This document shows positions 1 to 12,905 of a stretch of 64,000 nt of DNA, one piece after another. Location: positions 34,806,501-34,870,500 of the forward strand of contig CATNEN010000038.1 of the NCBI GenBank assembly GCA_950097015.1, in the 5' to 3' direction. Under the pieces are notes generated by a model. The model had not been told where the DNA came from, ran no database searches, and was given only the letters and a program-made list of their open reading frames with translations. The stretch comes from Macrostomum hystrix. Taxonomy: Eukaryota; Platyhelminthes; Macrostomidae. Both the position numbers and the translations under genes were made by a program. Within the stretch, counting starts at the first letter, position 1, and each line of letters begins with the position of its first letter.

Positions 1-1562
1 CAGCTGACGGCTGACGGTCCGCTCAAACAGCAGCGGCTTCACCAGGCCTGCCTGCTGACAGCGCGGGCGATGACGCTGCTGCCTCCGCGATGCGAACGCC
101 GCCATCTGGTTCGACGCCTCCTCATCGACTGCCACGCCGCTCTGCTGCCGAATCCATCGGGCATGAGCGATGGGGAGGCCGAGCGGCTGCTTCTGGCACG
201 TCGCTGTCGCGGTCTGTCGGCTCTCATCGCTACGGAAGCCGCAGCCGCATCATCGACTACGTCAGCTGATCCGCAGCTGGCGGCACTTCAGCGACGAGTG
301 GCGGAGACTCTTGTCCGCGCCAACCCTTTCTGGGCGCCGGCGCTCTGTCAGCTGGGCGTGGCTCAACTTGCGCGCGCTGAAGCCGCGACATCGCCCTTGG
401 AGGCCGAGGAGCGCAAGCGTTGTCTAGCCGACGCCGAAGCATCTCTGCGAACGGCCATCGAGCTGGAGGGCCGGCCAGCTGCCGGATCAACGATACCGGA
501 GCGTCTGCGCACCCAAGATTGGTGGCAACGCGCTGAAGCCGGTGACGCTGCCAAGGCGAAGACTCCCGCTGAGACATCAGCAGCCGGAGCAGCACCAACT
601 GCCACTGCCCCGGCACCTCCGGCTGCGGCGCCTGCAGCAAGAGGTGGAGCACGTGGTGAGCTGGGATGAATTTCGCCATAAACAATTTCACATGCAGTCC
701 TGAACTCTGCGAAGCTAAATTATCTTCGCTGCCGCATCGAAGGTGGAGCCCGGGGTGTCGCAGTCGCCCCCGCCAGCAGAGGTGGCGTCGCCGTAGCCAG
801 AGGCGGTGGTAAAGGCGCTGCCTCCCCAGCCACTCGCGGCGGCGCGGCTTCAAGAGGCGGCGCCGCAGCCGCCAGAGGAGGCGGTGCTGTTGCAAAGAGC
901 GGCGCAGTGGCAGCGCCGCCTGCAGAACCGGCACCACAACCATCGGCTGAGGCAGCGCCAAAGCCTGCAACGCCGCAACCTGCGCCTCAGCGTCCTGCAC
1001 CGTTGAACCGGCCTAGCGCAGTCGCCCGCCTGACGCTAGCTCGCTGCCTTCGAGCAGCAGAACGGCCGGACGAGGCCCTAGCAATGTACGAAGCCGTTCA
1101 AAGAATGTCGCCAGACTGTCACGACGCCTACATTGAAGCCGCTGATATGCTTCTGACAACTCCGCAGCCGCTTCGCGCCATCGATATCTACTGCCGATTC
1201 CCATTATCTGACGCTGCCAATCCGTCATTTGACGATGCTTACATCTTTGGCGAGATTGTCCGCCTGCTGGTGAAGCACGAGAAGTTTGATGACGCCAGAC
1301 TGCCGGAGTACATGATCAAGTGGGGCCGCGTCATGGGACTGCGTGAGCTTCTCGATTCTTGGAGCCAACTTTGAGTCGTTTGCATAAATCTTATTGCTTG
1401 AAATACCGCACTCAAATTGCAGCCATACTGGACAAGTACATCGCCACGCTGGAGGCCAAGATGAAGACGAGCATCTGTAAGCAGGTCTACGCTGGCGTCA
1501 ACGGTCGCTCCGTGGACGACCTGGAGATGCAGGCCTTCTTCAAGGCCAGATGCTGGGACTGA
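1..1562 (+). CDS. TPR-like protein, 3' part of gene (5' end outside window)
   Basis: Three exons are supported: <1-655, 743-1342 and 1423-1562. The introns are 656-742 (gtgagc donor) and 1343-1422 (gtgagc donor, tgcag acceptor). Both junctions keep the frame, giving 464 residues up to the TGA. The frame is open back to base 1, so the ATG at 70 need not be the start. The N-terminal half is helical and Ala/Leu/Arg-rich, with a TPR-like stretch (NPFWAPALCQLGVAQLARAE). A Gly/Ala/Arg linker built on RGG and GGA follows, spanning the first splice junction. A second TPR-like segment (RPDEALAMYEAVQRMSPDC) leads into a well-formed C-terminal domain ending QAFFKARCWD. The C-terminal part looks like a conserved metazoan domain, but I cannot name the family. 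A scaffold role is only inferred from the TPR-like helices. Confidence 0.72.
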
Positions 1563-2345
1563 TGCGGTGACTGTTGAGGCACTTCTAGATAAAAAGCCTA
1601 CTTTTTTCTCGAAGACTTCTAAAATTTTCTGCAACTCGAAACAAAGAGTTTTATCTCTCGGTTAGAACTTTTCAAGGCTGTACTTGAATATATGAATCAG
1701 TTAGCAGTATTTTTTCTTTATATTTCTGTGATATCGAATTATGATTGTTTTGAACGTACCAATTTTACAGAAATAGCTAAATCAACTCTCGTTTCTATAT
1801 CTTTTGTTTCCATTGAAAAACGATACTTGTTTCATTTATTTCTACTGTGAGTAGCGCGACGCAAAATTGCGGATTTTTTTACACGGTCGGGAAGAACGGA
1901 GTTCGGGGAAAGGTCGACAACAGAACAAAAATAGCTAACTGTAGTGAGTATCCTACACGCCCCTCCGCTGAGTAGTCACTGTGCTGAGTCACCTGAAAAT
2001 GCACTCACTGATCGTACGGACTTCGCTTCTGAATTGCAGTTCCGACACTTTAATGACTAATTTATTGCCTAGAAACTTTTTGGCCACAAAACATGTAAAA
2101 ATAAGGTTGCAAATTCACTTCCTGCCTATCGCTGAAATGGTTAAAAACAAGCTGTTTATGAGCACGAATCCTCACAAGATAAACTCATTGCTTAATGACT
2201 TGGCGGTCGTAAATATCGAAGTAGTTTTTTTATATCAAGCCTTCAAAATCTCTTCTGTATTTGAAGGATTTTTTAGAATTTATAACTATTGTATCGAAGC
2301 AACCAACTTCACATGAGAACATTTTGAGTCTTTGAGTAATTGATC
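1563..2345. other. 3' flank and AT-rich intergenic DNA
   Basis: AT-rich sequence follows the TPR-like gene. I see no clear AATAAA close to the stop. A 111-codon open frame at 1981-2316 has no recognisable domain and AT-rich composition; I do not regard it as a gene. Confidence 0.5.
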
Positions 2346-2955
2346 GAAATCACGGATAAAATCACGGGAGAAATCACAGGAGAAATCACAGAAGAAATCA
2401 CGGTAGAAATCACAGAAGAAATCACGGGAGAAATCACAGAAGAAATCACGGGAGAAATCACAGAAGAAATCACGGGAGAAATCACTGGAGAAATCACACG
2501 AAAAGTCACGGTAGAAATCACAGAAGAAATCACGGTAGAAATCACAGAAGAAATCACGGTAGAAATCACAAAAGAAATCACGGTAGAAATCACAGAAGAA
2601 ATCACGGGAGAAATCACAGGAGAAATCACAGAAGAAATCACGAAAGAAATCACTGGAGAAATCACACGAAAAGTCACGGTAGAAATCACAGAAGAAATCA
2701 CGGTAGAAATCACAGAAGAAATCACGGTAGAAATCACAGAAGAAATCACGGGAGAAATCACAGGAGAAATCACAGAAGAAATCACGAAAGAAATCACTGG
2801 AGAAATCACACGAAAAGTCACGGTAGAAATCACAGAAGAAATCACGGTAGAAATCACAGAAGAAATCACGGTAGAAATCACAGAAGAAATCACGGTAGAA
2901 ATCACAGAAGAAATCACGAAAGAAATCACTGGAGAAATCACACAAAAAATCACGG
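2346..2955. repeat. 12-bp minisatellite (AAATCACRGWAG-type)
   Basis: About 50 copies of a 12-bp unit such as aaatcacggtag or aaatcacagaag. Because 12 is a multiple of 3 the array is open in several frames, giving EITV/EITE tetrapeptides on the plus strand and DFYRDFFC or VISTVISS on the minus strand. Blocks carrying the variant cgaaaagtcacg recur, which indicates a higher-order pattern of about 150 bp. Confidence 0.95.
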
Positions 2956-3394
2956 GATGTGAAAAATCTGTGAAAAAAAGAGATAAATTATCGATGAGAG
3001 AACCAGTCAGATTCAAGACAATGGCAGATTTTTATTTTCTGTTACAAAAGTGCACTCACATTTCCAACTTGAAAGTACTTATTCAATATGATCTTTTTGC
3101 GCAAATTTGCTCCATATTTTGGTCGAATTTTTCCTCGATTAAGGACCCGGATGTTACAAAAATTTGAGTTACATGTATGAATAGAAGTGCAAAAATACGC
3201 TTGTTAAAACTGTAGCAGGTGAAAAATCTAGATCTTAGCATAAAGGATAAAAATATTCTATTTTTTCATTAGTCACAACCTTCCTCTGCGTATAGCAGAT
3301 GCGACTGCAGCTTTGACACGAATATTGGATGACCTAAAATATAACTTCGAAACTCGTAACATTTTATACTTTTGGTTGGCGAGATCTGGGAAAG
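2956..3394. other. AT-rich spacer between two minisatellites
   Basis: I see no gene, RNA or repeat structure here. Confidence 0.4.
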
Positions 3395-4820
3395 ACACGG
3401 GCGAGATTTTACAAGGACACGGGTGAGATTTTACAAGGACACGGGTGAGATTTTACAAGGACACGGGTGAGATTCGACAAGGACACGGGTGAGATTTAAC
3501 AAGGATACGGGTGAGATTCGACAAGGACACGGGTGAGATTTTACAAGGATACGGGTGAGATTCGACAAGGACACGGGTGAGATTTTACAAGGACACGGGT
3601 GAGATTTGACAAGGATACGGGTGGGATTTGACAAGAACACGGGTGAGATTTGACAAGGATACGGGTGACATTCGACAAGGATACGGGTGAGATTTGACAA
3701 GGACACGGGTGAGATTTTACAAGGACACGGGTGAGATTCGACAAGGACACTGGTGAGATTTTACAAGGATACGGGTGAGATTCGACAAGGACACGGGTGA
3801 GATTTTACAAGGACACGGGTGAGATTCGACAAGGACACGCGTGAGATTCGACAAGGACACGGGTGAGATTTTACAAGGATACGGGTGAGATTCGACAAGG
3901 ACACGGGTGAGATTCGACAAGGATACGGGTGAGATTCGACAAGGATACGGGTGAGATTTGACAAGGATACGGGTGAGATTTTACAAGGATACGGGTGAGA
4001 TTTGACAAGGACACGGGTGAGATTTTACAAGGACACGGGTGAGATTTTACAAGGATACGGGTGAGATTTGACAAGGACACGGCTAAGATTTTACAAGGAT
4101 ACGGGTGAGATTCGACAAGGACACGGGTGAGATTTGACAAGGATACGGGTGGGATTCGACAAGAACACGGGTGAGATTTGACAAGGATACGGGTGAGATT
4201 CGACAAGGATACGGGTGAGATTTGACAAGGATACGGGTGGGATTTGACAAGGATACGGGTGGGATTTGACAAGGATACGGGTGAGATTCGACAAGGATAC
4301 GGGTGAGATTCGACAAGGATACGGGTGAGATTTGACAAGAAAACGGGTGAGATTTGACAAGGATACGGGTGAGATTCGACAAGGATACGGGTGAGATTTT
4401 ACAAGGATACGGGTGAGATTCGACAAGGATACGGTGAGAAAGATTTGAGAAAGACGCGGTGAGAATTGAGAAAGACGCGGTGAGATTTGAGAAAGACGCG
4501 GTGAGAATTGAGAAAGACGCGTTGAGATTTGAGAAAGACGCGGTGAGATTCGACAAGGATACGGGTGAGATTTGACAAGAAAACGGGTGAGATTTGACAA
4601 GGATACGGGTGAGATTCGACAAGGATACGGGTGAGATTTTACAAGGATACGGGTGAGATTCGACAAGGATACGGTGAGAAAGATTTGAGAAAGACGCGGT
4701 GAGAATTGAGAAAGACGCGGTGAGATTTGAGAAAGACGCGGTGAGAATTGAGAAAGACGCGTTGAGATTTGAGAAAGACGCGGTGAGAATTGAGAAAGAT
4801 GCGGTGAGAATTGAGAAAGA
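3395..4820. repeat. 22-bp minisatellite passing into a GAGAAAGACGCGGTGA variant
   Basis: The unit is gatttgacaaggatacgggtga (22 bp), with interchangeable ttt/tcg and gga/gaa variants. From about 4436 the unit changes to gatttgagaaagacgcggtga and shorter forms. The block at 4321-4549 is repeated almost identically at 4561-4789, an exact 240-bp offset, so a compound higher-order unit was duplicated. Minus-strand frames (SNLTRILVKSHP) are array translations. Confidence 0.95.
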
Positions 4821-5332
4821 ATATGTTTAGTAAGTTTTGTGCGTGTTACATAATCACTAACCGCAAGGTACACGAACAACAATGGATTGTATTTCACCAA
4901 ACCCAGACCAATTTATGGTCGACGCAATTTATGGCACCTTTTAGCACGGAGATTATAACAAAAAACAGCGGAATATAGATTTCTAGCAAGTTTATTTCAA
5001 CAGCAAGTTGATGGATGTTATAAAGGCTGTTGCAAATTTAATTGTTAAAAATGACAAAGCTAAAAAGTTAGCCTAAGTTGCATAATCGGCTTAAAGCGAA
5101 TGAAAATTTATGCAAGTCATAAATAAAGGCCCTTAAATTCAAACTTCTGTTCCAGGTAGGAAGGTTAAAAATGCTGCCATGAATTTAGCACGAATGAAAT
5201 TTATTTATATATATACTTTCTGATACTGGGAATTCTTCAGCTGCTTAAATCTGTTGCAGTTTATTTAATAGTTACATAATAAACAACATGATAGATTTAC
5301 GAATAATGTCACAGAGCTGTGAGAGAGATCTG
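4821..5332. other. AT-rich spacer
   Basis: No gene or repeat structure was recognised between the two arrays. Confidence 0.4.
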
Positions 5333-5870
5333 TTAGACAGAACTGTTAGACAGAACTGTTAGACAGAACTGTTAGACAGAACTGTTAGACAGAACTGTTA
5401 GACATGACTGTTAGACATGACTGTTAGACATGACTGTTAGACAGAACTTTAAGTCAGAACTGTTAGACAGGACTGTAAGACAGGACTGAAAGACAGAACT
5501 GTTAGACAGAACCGTCAGTCAGAACTGTTAGACAGAACTGTTAGAAAGGACTGTTAGACAGGACCGTTAGTCAGAACTGTTAGACAGAACTGTTAGTCAG
5601 AACTGTTAGAAAGGACTGTTAGACAGGACCGTTAGTCAGAACTGTTAGACAGAACTGTTAGTCAGAACCGTCAGTCAGAACTGTTAGACAGAACTGTTAG
5701 ACAGAACTGTTGGACAGAACTGTTAGTCAGAACTGTTAGACAGAACTTTTAGACAGAACTGTTAGTCAGGACTGTTAGACAGAACTGTTAGACAGAACTG
5801 TTAGTCAGAACTGTTAGACAGGACTGTTAGACAGGACTGATAGACAGAACTGACAGAACTGTTACACAGA
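5333..5870. repeat. 13-bp minisatellite (CTGTTAGACAGAA)
   Basis: About 40 copies of ctgttagacagaa with variants (gtcagaa, gacatga, gacagga, aaagga). The 13-bp period is not a multiple of 3, so no long open frame results. The block gttagaaaggactgttagac occurs twice, near 5541 and 5606, showing local block duplication. Confidence 0.93.
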
Positions 5871-6339
5871 ACCCTTACACATAACTTCAAGGACAAAATT
5901 TGACACACCCTGAAGCAAACAATCCTTCAGTTGTAAATTTTCTTTGAACTTTTCGTAGCGAACCAAAAAAGAATACTTGAAGAAATATTAAACGTCAGCA
6001 TACATTTTTTTATTTCTTAAAATCGTGTCAGTCAAAATCTGGATAACATAATTCAAGCAAAAGTTTAGCTGAGCCTAATAAGATGAACTTTTCTGCTGAC
6101 AGAATTAAAATGATTAATGGTTAATGCGCTGGATTAGAAAGTTGTGGATGCATGCTATATAGAATGCAAGCGTGAGAAACAGAAGCAGATTTAGAAAAGT
6201 CGCTCCATGATGCATAACAGACTTCAGGCTGCAAACTTTATCGACTTTCGTGTCAGCTAAAACCGGTATAATATTTTATCTGCTTTTTCTAATGTTGATC
6301 TAGCTCCTTTCGTGATGAAGAAATATTCAATTTCTACAT
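5871..6339. other. AT-rich spacer
   Basis: No gene or repeat structure was recognised. Confidence 0.4.
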
Positions 6340-6850
6340 TTCTTCTCCACTAACCTTTCCTCTTTCCTCTCCTCTTTCTTCTCCGATTTCTTCTCCCCTT
6401 TCCTCTCCCCCATTTCTTCTCCCCTTTCCTCTCCCCGATTTCTTCTCCCCTTTCCTCTCCCCCATTTCTTCTCCCCTTTCCTCTCCCCCATTTCTTCTCC
6501 CCTTTTCTCTCCCCGATTTCTTCTCCCCTTTCCTCTCCCCGATTTCTTCTCCCCTTTCCTCTCCCCCATTTCTTCTCCCCTCTCCTCTCCCCCATTTCTT
6601 CTCCCCTTTTCTCTCCCCGATTTCTTCTCCCCTTTCCTCTCCCCCATTTCTTCTCCCCTTTCCTCTCCCCCATTTCTTCTCCCCTTTTCTCTCCCCGATT
6701 TCTTCTCCCCTTTCCTCTCCCCGATTTCTTCTCCCCTTTCCTCTACCCGATTTCTTCTCCCCTTTTCTCTCCCCGATTTCTTCTCCCCTTTCCTCTCCCC
6801 GATTTCTTCTCCCCTTTCCTCTCCCCCATTTCTTCTCCTCTTTTCTCTGT
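6340..6850. repeat. 26-bp polypyrimidine minisatellite
   Basis: The 26-bp unit alternates ccgatttcttctcccctttc with a ctctcc ending, or ccc in place of ccg. The plus strand is almost pure pyrimidine over about 500 bp. This strand asymmetry is the kind of sequence known to form triplex (H-DNA). Minus-strand frames rich in GERKGEKK are array translations. Confidence 0.93.
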
Positions 6851-7577
6851 TTCTTCTTCCCTTTCCATGCACTCCCTTTTCTCTCCCCTCTCGCTTGTCA
6901 TTCCCTTTACCAGAATACTTACCATTTCTCTCTGCTCTCTCCTTTGTCCAATCTTACCCCGCGGTATCTCAGTTGATGCTCTCAATTCAATTATTTATGA
7001 TTGTCTGAATCGTGTCTCGACACAGATTATAGTTGCATAACTATATCGCGGCATGCAGGCATTAGGCTGTCAAAAAATCGTTAGCCACATGCAGCTGTTT
7101 GTTATCTAAAAACAGAAAACTTGGTTCGATTTCAATTATAAAATCATGTGACCAACAGCAATTCAACCACCATAAATAGTAACAGTAAAGTCATGCATAT
7201 TGTGAATCTCCATCCTAGTCCCATAGTCAACTGTGTGGTGTTAGATTTCCTTTATCCAACTGTCCTAACTATTGGACCGGGTAAGCAAAGTATAACTGTT
7301 TTTTTGTGAGGCTACAGTATAATATAACGAGCAGATTTTAAAAACGACTGCAGCAAGCAAAAAAAGACAATAAAGTTCGCATGCAGTCATAAAAATGGCG
7401 TCTGAAAATCGGTACTTCATAATAACTTACACTTACATAAATATACATATTGAGACTAAATGCGTCTTTGTAAATCGTTAAAGGTGCAAAAGAAAATTTA
7501 ATGGTTCTTAACAATGCCACCAGTGCCGCCTGCCAAGTGGCACTCGGAAAGTTCACATGCTTAGACTTCAGCGTAAT
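6851..7577. other. Intergenic spacer
   Basis: Pyrimidine-rich at the left edge, then AT-rich. No recognisable gene. Confidence 0.4.
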
Positions 7578-9576
7578 CATCAATATCATCAATATCATCA
7601 ATATCATCAATATCATCATCAATATCATCAATATCATCAATATCATCAATATCATCAATATCATCAATATCATCAATATCATCAATATCATCAATATCAT
7701 CAATATCATCAATATCATCAATATCATCAATATCATCAATATCATCATCAATATCATCATCAATATCATTATAATCATCATCAATATCATCAATATCATC
7801 ATCAATATCATCATCAATATCATCATCAATATCATCATCAATATCATCAATATCATCAATATCATCACTATCATCATCAATATCATCATCAATATCATTA
7901 TAATCATCATCAATATCATCAATATCATCATCAATATCATCATCAATATCATCATCAATATCATCATCAATATCATCATCAATATCATCATCAATATCAT
8001 CATCAATATCATCATCAATATCATCATCAATATCATCAATATCATCAATATCATCATCAATATCATCATCAATATCATCAATATCATCATCAATATCATC
8101 ATCAATATCATCATCAATATCATCATCAATATCATCATCAATATCATCATCAATATCATCATCAATATCATCATCAATATCATCATCAATATCATCATCA
8201 ATATCATCATCAATATCATCAATATCATCAATATCATCATCAATATCATCATCAATATCATCATCAATATCATCATCAATATCATCAATATCATCAATAT
8301 CATCATCAATATCATCATCAATATCATCAATATCATCATCAATATCATCATCAATATCATCATCAATATCATCATCAATATCATCATCAATATCATCAAT
8401 ATCATCAATATCATCATCAATATCATCATCAATATCATTATAATCATCATCAATATCATCATCAATATCATCATCAATATCATCATCAATATCATCATCA
8501 ATATCTTCATCAATATCATCAATATCATCAATATCATCATCAATATCATCATCAATATCATCAATATCATCAATATCATCATCAATATCATCATCAATAT
8601 CATCAATATCATCAATATCATCAATATCATCAATATCATCATCAATATCATCATCTATATTATCATCAATATCATTATCAATATCATTATCAATATCATC
8701 ATCAATATCATCATCAATATCATCATCAATATCATTATCAATATCATCATCAATATCATCATCAATATCATGAATAGCATCATAATCATCATCAATATCA
8801 TCAATATCATCATCAATATCATGAATAGCATTATAATCATCATCAATATCATCAATATCATCAATATCATCATCAATATCAACAATATCATCATCAATAT
8901 CATTATAATCATCATCAATATCATCATCAATATCATCATCAATATCATCAATATCATCAATATCATCATCAATATCATCATCAATATCATTATAATCATC
9001 ATCAATATCATCAATATCATCATCAATATCATCATCAATATCATCATCAATATCATCATCAATATCATCAATATCATCAATATCATCATCAATATCATCA
9101 TCAATATCATCATCAATATCATCATCAATATCATCAATATCATCAATATCATCATCAATATCATCATCAATATCATCAATATCATCAATATCATCATCAA
9201 TATCATCATCTATATTATCATCAATATCATTATCAATATCATTATCAATATCATCATCAATATCATCATCAATATCATCATCAATATCATTATCAATATC
9301 ATCATCAATATCATCATCAATATCATGAATAGCATCATAATCATCATCAATATCATCAATATCATCATCAATATCATGAATAGCATTATAATCATCATCA
9401 ATATCATCAATATCATCAATATCATCATCAATATCAACAATATCATCATCAATATCATTATAATCATTATCAATATCATCAATATCATCATCAATATCAT
9501 CATCAATATCATCAATATCATCAATATCATCATCAATATCATCATCAATATCATTATAATCATCATCAATATCATC
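7578..9576. repeat. 9/12-bp AT-rich minisatellite, (AATATCATC)n and (AATATCATCATC)n
   Basis: About 2 kb of mixed 9-bp (aatatcatc) and 12-bp (aatatcatcatc) units. The array is open in five or more frames (NIIINII, HQYHHQY, DIDDDID, MILMMIL), which are not genes. Landmark variants (ctatat at 8655, gaatagcatc at 8772, aacaatatc at 8881) recur at 9210, 9327 and 9436, an exact 555-bp offset, showing a higher-order duplication. The right edge joins directly to a retroelement nucleocapsid sequence at about 9577. Confidence 0.96.
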
Positions 9577-9741
9577 AAGGGCGCAGAGAAAGCTGTTCGA
9601 CGCAACAAGATCGCCTGCTACTCGTGCGGCAAGGAGGGTCATCTCAGCCGGGAATGCCAGAGTCGCGGGAACCGTACTAGACAGAGCTGCTACGTCTGCG
9701 GAAACACCGGCCACGTGACGCTCATTGCCCACAGCGTGTAA
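9577..9741 (+). pseudogene. Gag nucleocapsid remnant (CCHC zinc knuckle)
   Basis: The first knuckle is intact (CYSCGKEGHLSREC, spacing CX2CX4HX4C). The second starts correctly (CYVCGNTGH) but lacks its final Cys in this frame and runs to TAA at 9739-9741. A small frame change at about 9724-9727 would explain this. The frame is open leftward through the satellite, but the satellite peptide is not gag. Matrix and capsid regions are absent. Confidence 0.85.
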
Positions 9742-12700
9742 ATCCACCAAAAACGAGTAAGGGAAGCCCAAAATTTCTGCGCAAACGGGCTTCCCTCTGG
9801 ATCTGCGCGCCTACCGTCGTTGATTGTTAATGTTAACGGTTCTACTGTTGTGGCCCTGGTCGATACTGGTTGCTCCAGGTCTATTGTGTCGCCAAGGACC
9901 TACGGACTACGGAAGACACGCACCACAGAGAGAGTAACCATGATGAATGGAGATGCAGCAGAGTGCGGATGGGAGGCTGATGTACTGTTGACTGTGCGCA
10001 GCAGCCGGGTATCGCTAAGTTGTCTCGTTCTTGAAATTCTACCCGGTTTCGACTTGCTTCTTGTTATGGACGCCATCATGCGATTGGGTGGCGTCAATGT
10101 TAGCGGCGACGGCCGCACCGTTTCTTTTGGTGCATTGAGAGGCCCATCCGGTGTGGAACCGGGGCCCAAAGCAGTCCCGGCGAGAGACTCGGCCTCAGCG
10201 GTGGGTGGCTCAAACAGTGATTCAGCATTGCAAGAGCGCCATCCGGGGTTCGAGCGAACCAAAGATTCGGTACTCAAACCATGTGCGCTACTAAGGGAAG
10301 CCAAGTCGGCTTCTAGTCCATCAGGCGGCGATAACCGCGTGCTGATCGAGGACGTGGACTTCTCTGCTTGCTTCGCAGACGGTAAATGGACGGTTGCATT
10401 GGAGTGGCTCGGAGAAGCTCCAAGCTTATCTAACAGAATAGCGCAGTACAGAGTGCCGCCGGAAGCAACGGAAGATTACGAGGCCGAGATCAGAGAGTGG
10501 ATTGCGTCTGGCTGGCTCGTGCCGTTCGACGGCGAGTGCAACGGTATAATCCCACTGATGGCGGTTGTGCAAGTCAACAAAGCGAAGGTGAGACCTGTAA
10601 TGGACTATCGTGAGTTGAATCAGCACGTATCTAGCCACACTGCTGATAGCGTCGTCTGCGGAGCAAAAATTCGCGATTGAAGGCGACTGGGCGAGAATGC
10701 CAGCGTCATTGACCTGCGAAAGGCCTATCTGCAGTTGAGAGTTGAGCCCTCGCTCTGGCGTTACCATGTGGTGGAGTTCAAAGGCCGCCGCTACTGCCTA
10801 ACGAGACTCGGCTTTGGCCAGAACGTGGCTCCGAGAATCATGACCGCGGTAGTCAACAGAGTGCTCTCTATGGAGGAGGACGTGCGCGCTGGCACCGACT
10901 CGTACATTCTCGTACACTCGTACACTGACGACATTATCGACTCGTATCGACTCGTACACTGACGACATTATCGACTCGTATCGACTCGTACACTGACGAC
11001 ATTATCGACTCGTATCGACTCGTACACTGACGACATTATCGACTCGTATCGACTCGTACACTGACGACATTATCGACTCGTATCGACTCGTACACTGACG
11101 ACATTATCGACTCGTATCGACTCGTACACTGACGACATTATCGTGGCCAATGACAATGTCCCGAACGAACGCGTTCTGAATCTCCTATCACGCTTTGGGC
11201 TCGACGCGAAACCGCCTGAAAGTCTCATCGGAGGCCGGGTACTGGGTCTGCGCATCTTCCGCCGCGAAGACGGGGTCGCCTGCTGAAAGCGGGACAATGT
11301 TCTTTCTCACCTCGCAGTTTCTGCGACTCGGCGCCAGCTATTCTCCTGGTGCGGCCAATTGGTGCTACATTTCCCAGTTGCCGGATGGTTGCGCGTCGTC
11401 TGCAGCTACCTCAAGCGCGCCGCCGGAGGAGTCGCCTGAGAAGCCAATGTGAACGAGTCCGTGATGCAGATGGCCCGCGAAATCAGCAGAATGGTTCAAG
11501 AGCGCGATCCAGTGAGCGTCGTGTGGACAGTCGACGACGCCTCAGCCTGCCGCGTCTGGTCCGACGCCAGCAGCATCGCAATCGGCGTATGTTTAGAAGT
11601 AAACGGTGTCATCGCAGAGGACGCATCATGGCTTCGCAAGCCGGACGAAGCCGCCCACATAACCGAAGCCGCCCACCTAGCCGAACTCGAAGCGGTCATC
11701 AAGGGTCTCGATCTAGCCATTGCTTGGGGTTCAAAGAGAGTCCAAATCATGACTGACTCGGCAACTGTGTACGGCTGGATTCGATCACTGATCGCCGGTG
11801 ACAAGCCCGTCAGGGTAAAGGGGCTGGGCGAAGCTTTAGCGAGGAGGCGGCTGGCTTTGATCCGGGACACGGCAGGAGAAGTGGCCTGGAGCTGGATGTG
11901 TCGCTGGTGCCTTCCTCGTTAAACAAGGCAGACGCGCTGACGCGAGTACCACAGCAGTGGCTGCGCCAGCGGCCTTTGCGTGCAGTAGCGCTACACCCTA
12001 TCGACACGGATCTCCGTACGTGCCACGAGAAGCATCACTTCGGCGTGGACAGGACGCTCTACCTGGCCAAACTGTGCCTCCCCGGCTGTGAGGTACTACG
12101 CGAAGAGGTCGAGCGCGTCGTGGCAAACTGCATCCGCTGCAAATCCGTGGACCCTGCGCCGGTGAATTGGGACCATCGAAGTCTCGAGTTGGACGCAAAC
12201 TGGTGGCGTTTGGCCTGCGACGTGACCCACTTCAAGGACGACCGCTATCTGTCGATTGTTGACTGCGGGCCGAGTAGATTCGCACTGTGGCGAAAACTCC
12301 CAGACGAGCGGACAGCTTCGATCATAGGGACACTCGTGCAAGTCTTCCGAGAGAGGGGCCCTCCCTGGCAGCTGCTTCTGGACAACTCGGCGACCTTCCG
12401 CTCTGCCGAGGTGCGTGCATTCTGCATCGGATGATCAAGCGGATGGCATCCAGAACCGGCAAGGATGTGCTGGACATGGTATTCTGGTACAACAGGGCTC
12501 CGAAGGATGGTACTCGGGAGTGCAGCGTGCCCAGCAGAATGCTCAGCACTTACGACTGGAAACCGCCCATGTTGGCTCTCCCCGAGGCCTCTGAGACACC
12601 GGAGTCAAACCCTGCCCTGCCGGTCGGAACGGAAGTGTTCGTCAAGCCGCCGGCCGTCATGTGTACCGACGAGTCGCCAAGGGGGCGTGTGACAGGCCAG

Positions 12701-12811
12701 AGACAAGGAGCTACAGTGGAGGTCGATGGATCGCCTTCCCCGTCACATTGCTGGCGTCCGGCCGGCCCCAGGCTCGCAACCACAGCCGCCTGGAGTAGAG
12801 CGAGCCGTTGA
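9742..12811 (+). pseudogene. Pol remnant: protease, RT, RNase H, integrase
   Basis: The protease active site VDTGCS has its DTG codons at 9862-9870. RT motifs include VRPVMDYRELNQH and SVIDLRKAYLQL, then the YTDD catalytic box first at 10921. RNase H residues appear in WSDASS (Asp codon 11563-11565), HLAELEAV and MTDSATVYGW. Integrase shows the HHCC finger ending CIRC and the first two catalytic Asp in CDVTHF and LLLDNS. Breaks seen are TGA at 10678, the tandem expansion 10921-11142 with further TGAs, TGA at 11284 and 11437, a frame change at about 11885-11895, and another at about 12420-12430. At the last one the sequence jumps from RAFC to MIKRMASR and the segment with the third catalytic residue (Glu) is missing. 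It cannot be functional. Confidence 0.9.
10921..11142 (+). repeat. 34-bp tandem expansion of the RT YTDD motif
   Basis: Seven copies of the core tacactgacgacattatc start at 10921, 10955, 10989, 11023, 11057, 11091 and 11125, an exact 34-bp period. The six linkers read cgactcgtatcgactcg. The last copy runs on into the normal downstream RT sequence (gtggccaatgac). Six extra units total 204 bp, so the downstream frame is kept, but TGA codons occur inside the array. Confidence 0.95.
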
Positions 12812-12895
12812 GCGGAACGGCGAACCCCGGCGGTCAAGTCGCGAGAGGTCGGCACCAGTCCGCTACGAAGCTTAATCTCTTTTGATCTTGAGATC

Positions 12896-12905
12896 AGGGG
12901 AGAAA
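12896..12905 (+). promoter_or_regulatory. Polypurine tract
   Basis: aggggagaaa lies immediately before the TG of the LTR. This is the expected position for the plus-strand DNA primer of an LTR element. Confidence 0.7.

Noticed and set aside
2286-3167. Possible repetitive structural protein (EITE or DFYRDFFC repeats)
   Set aside because: Several frames are open because the unit is 12 bp; no signal peptide or conserved flanking domain was found.
7501-9741. 746-codon open frame joining Asn/Ile repeats to zinc knuckles, and the overlapping 736-codon Asp/Ile frame
   Set aside because: The repeat part is open in most frames of both strands because of the 9/12-bp units without stops; only the last 55 or so codons (zinc knuckle) carry protein signal.
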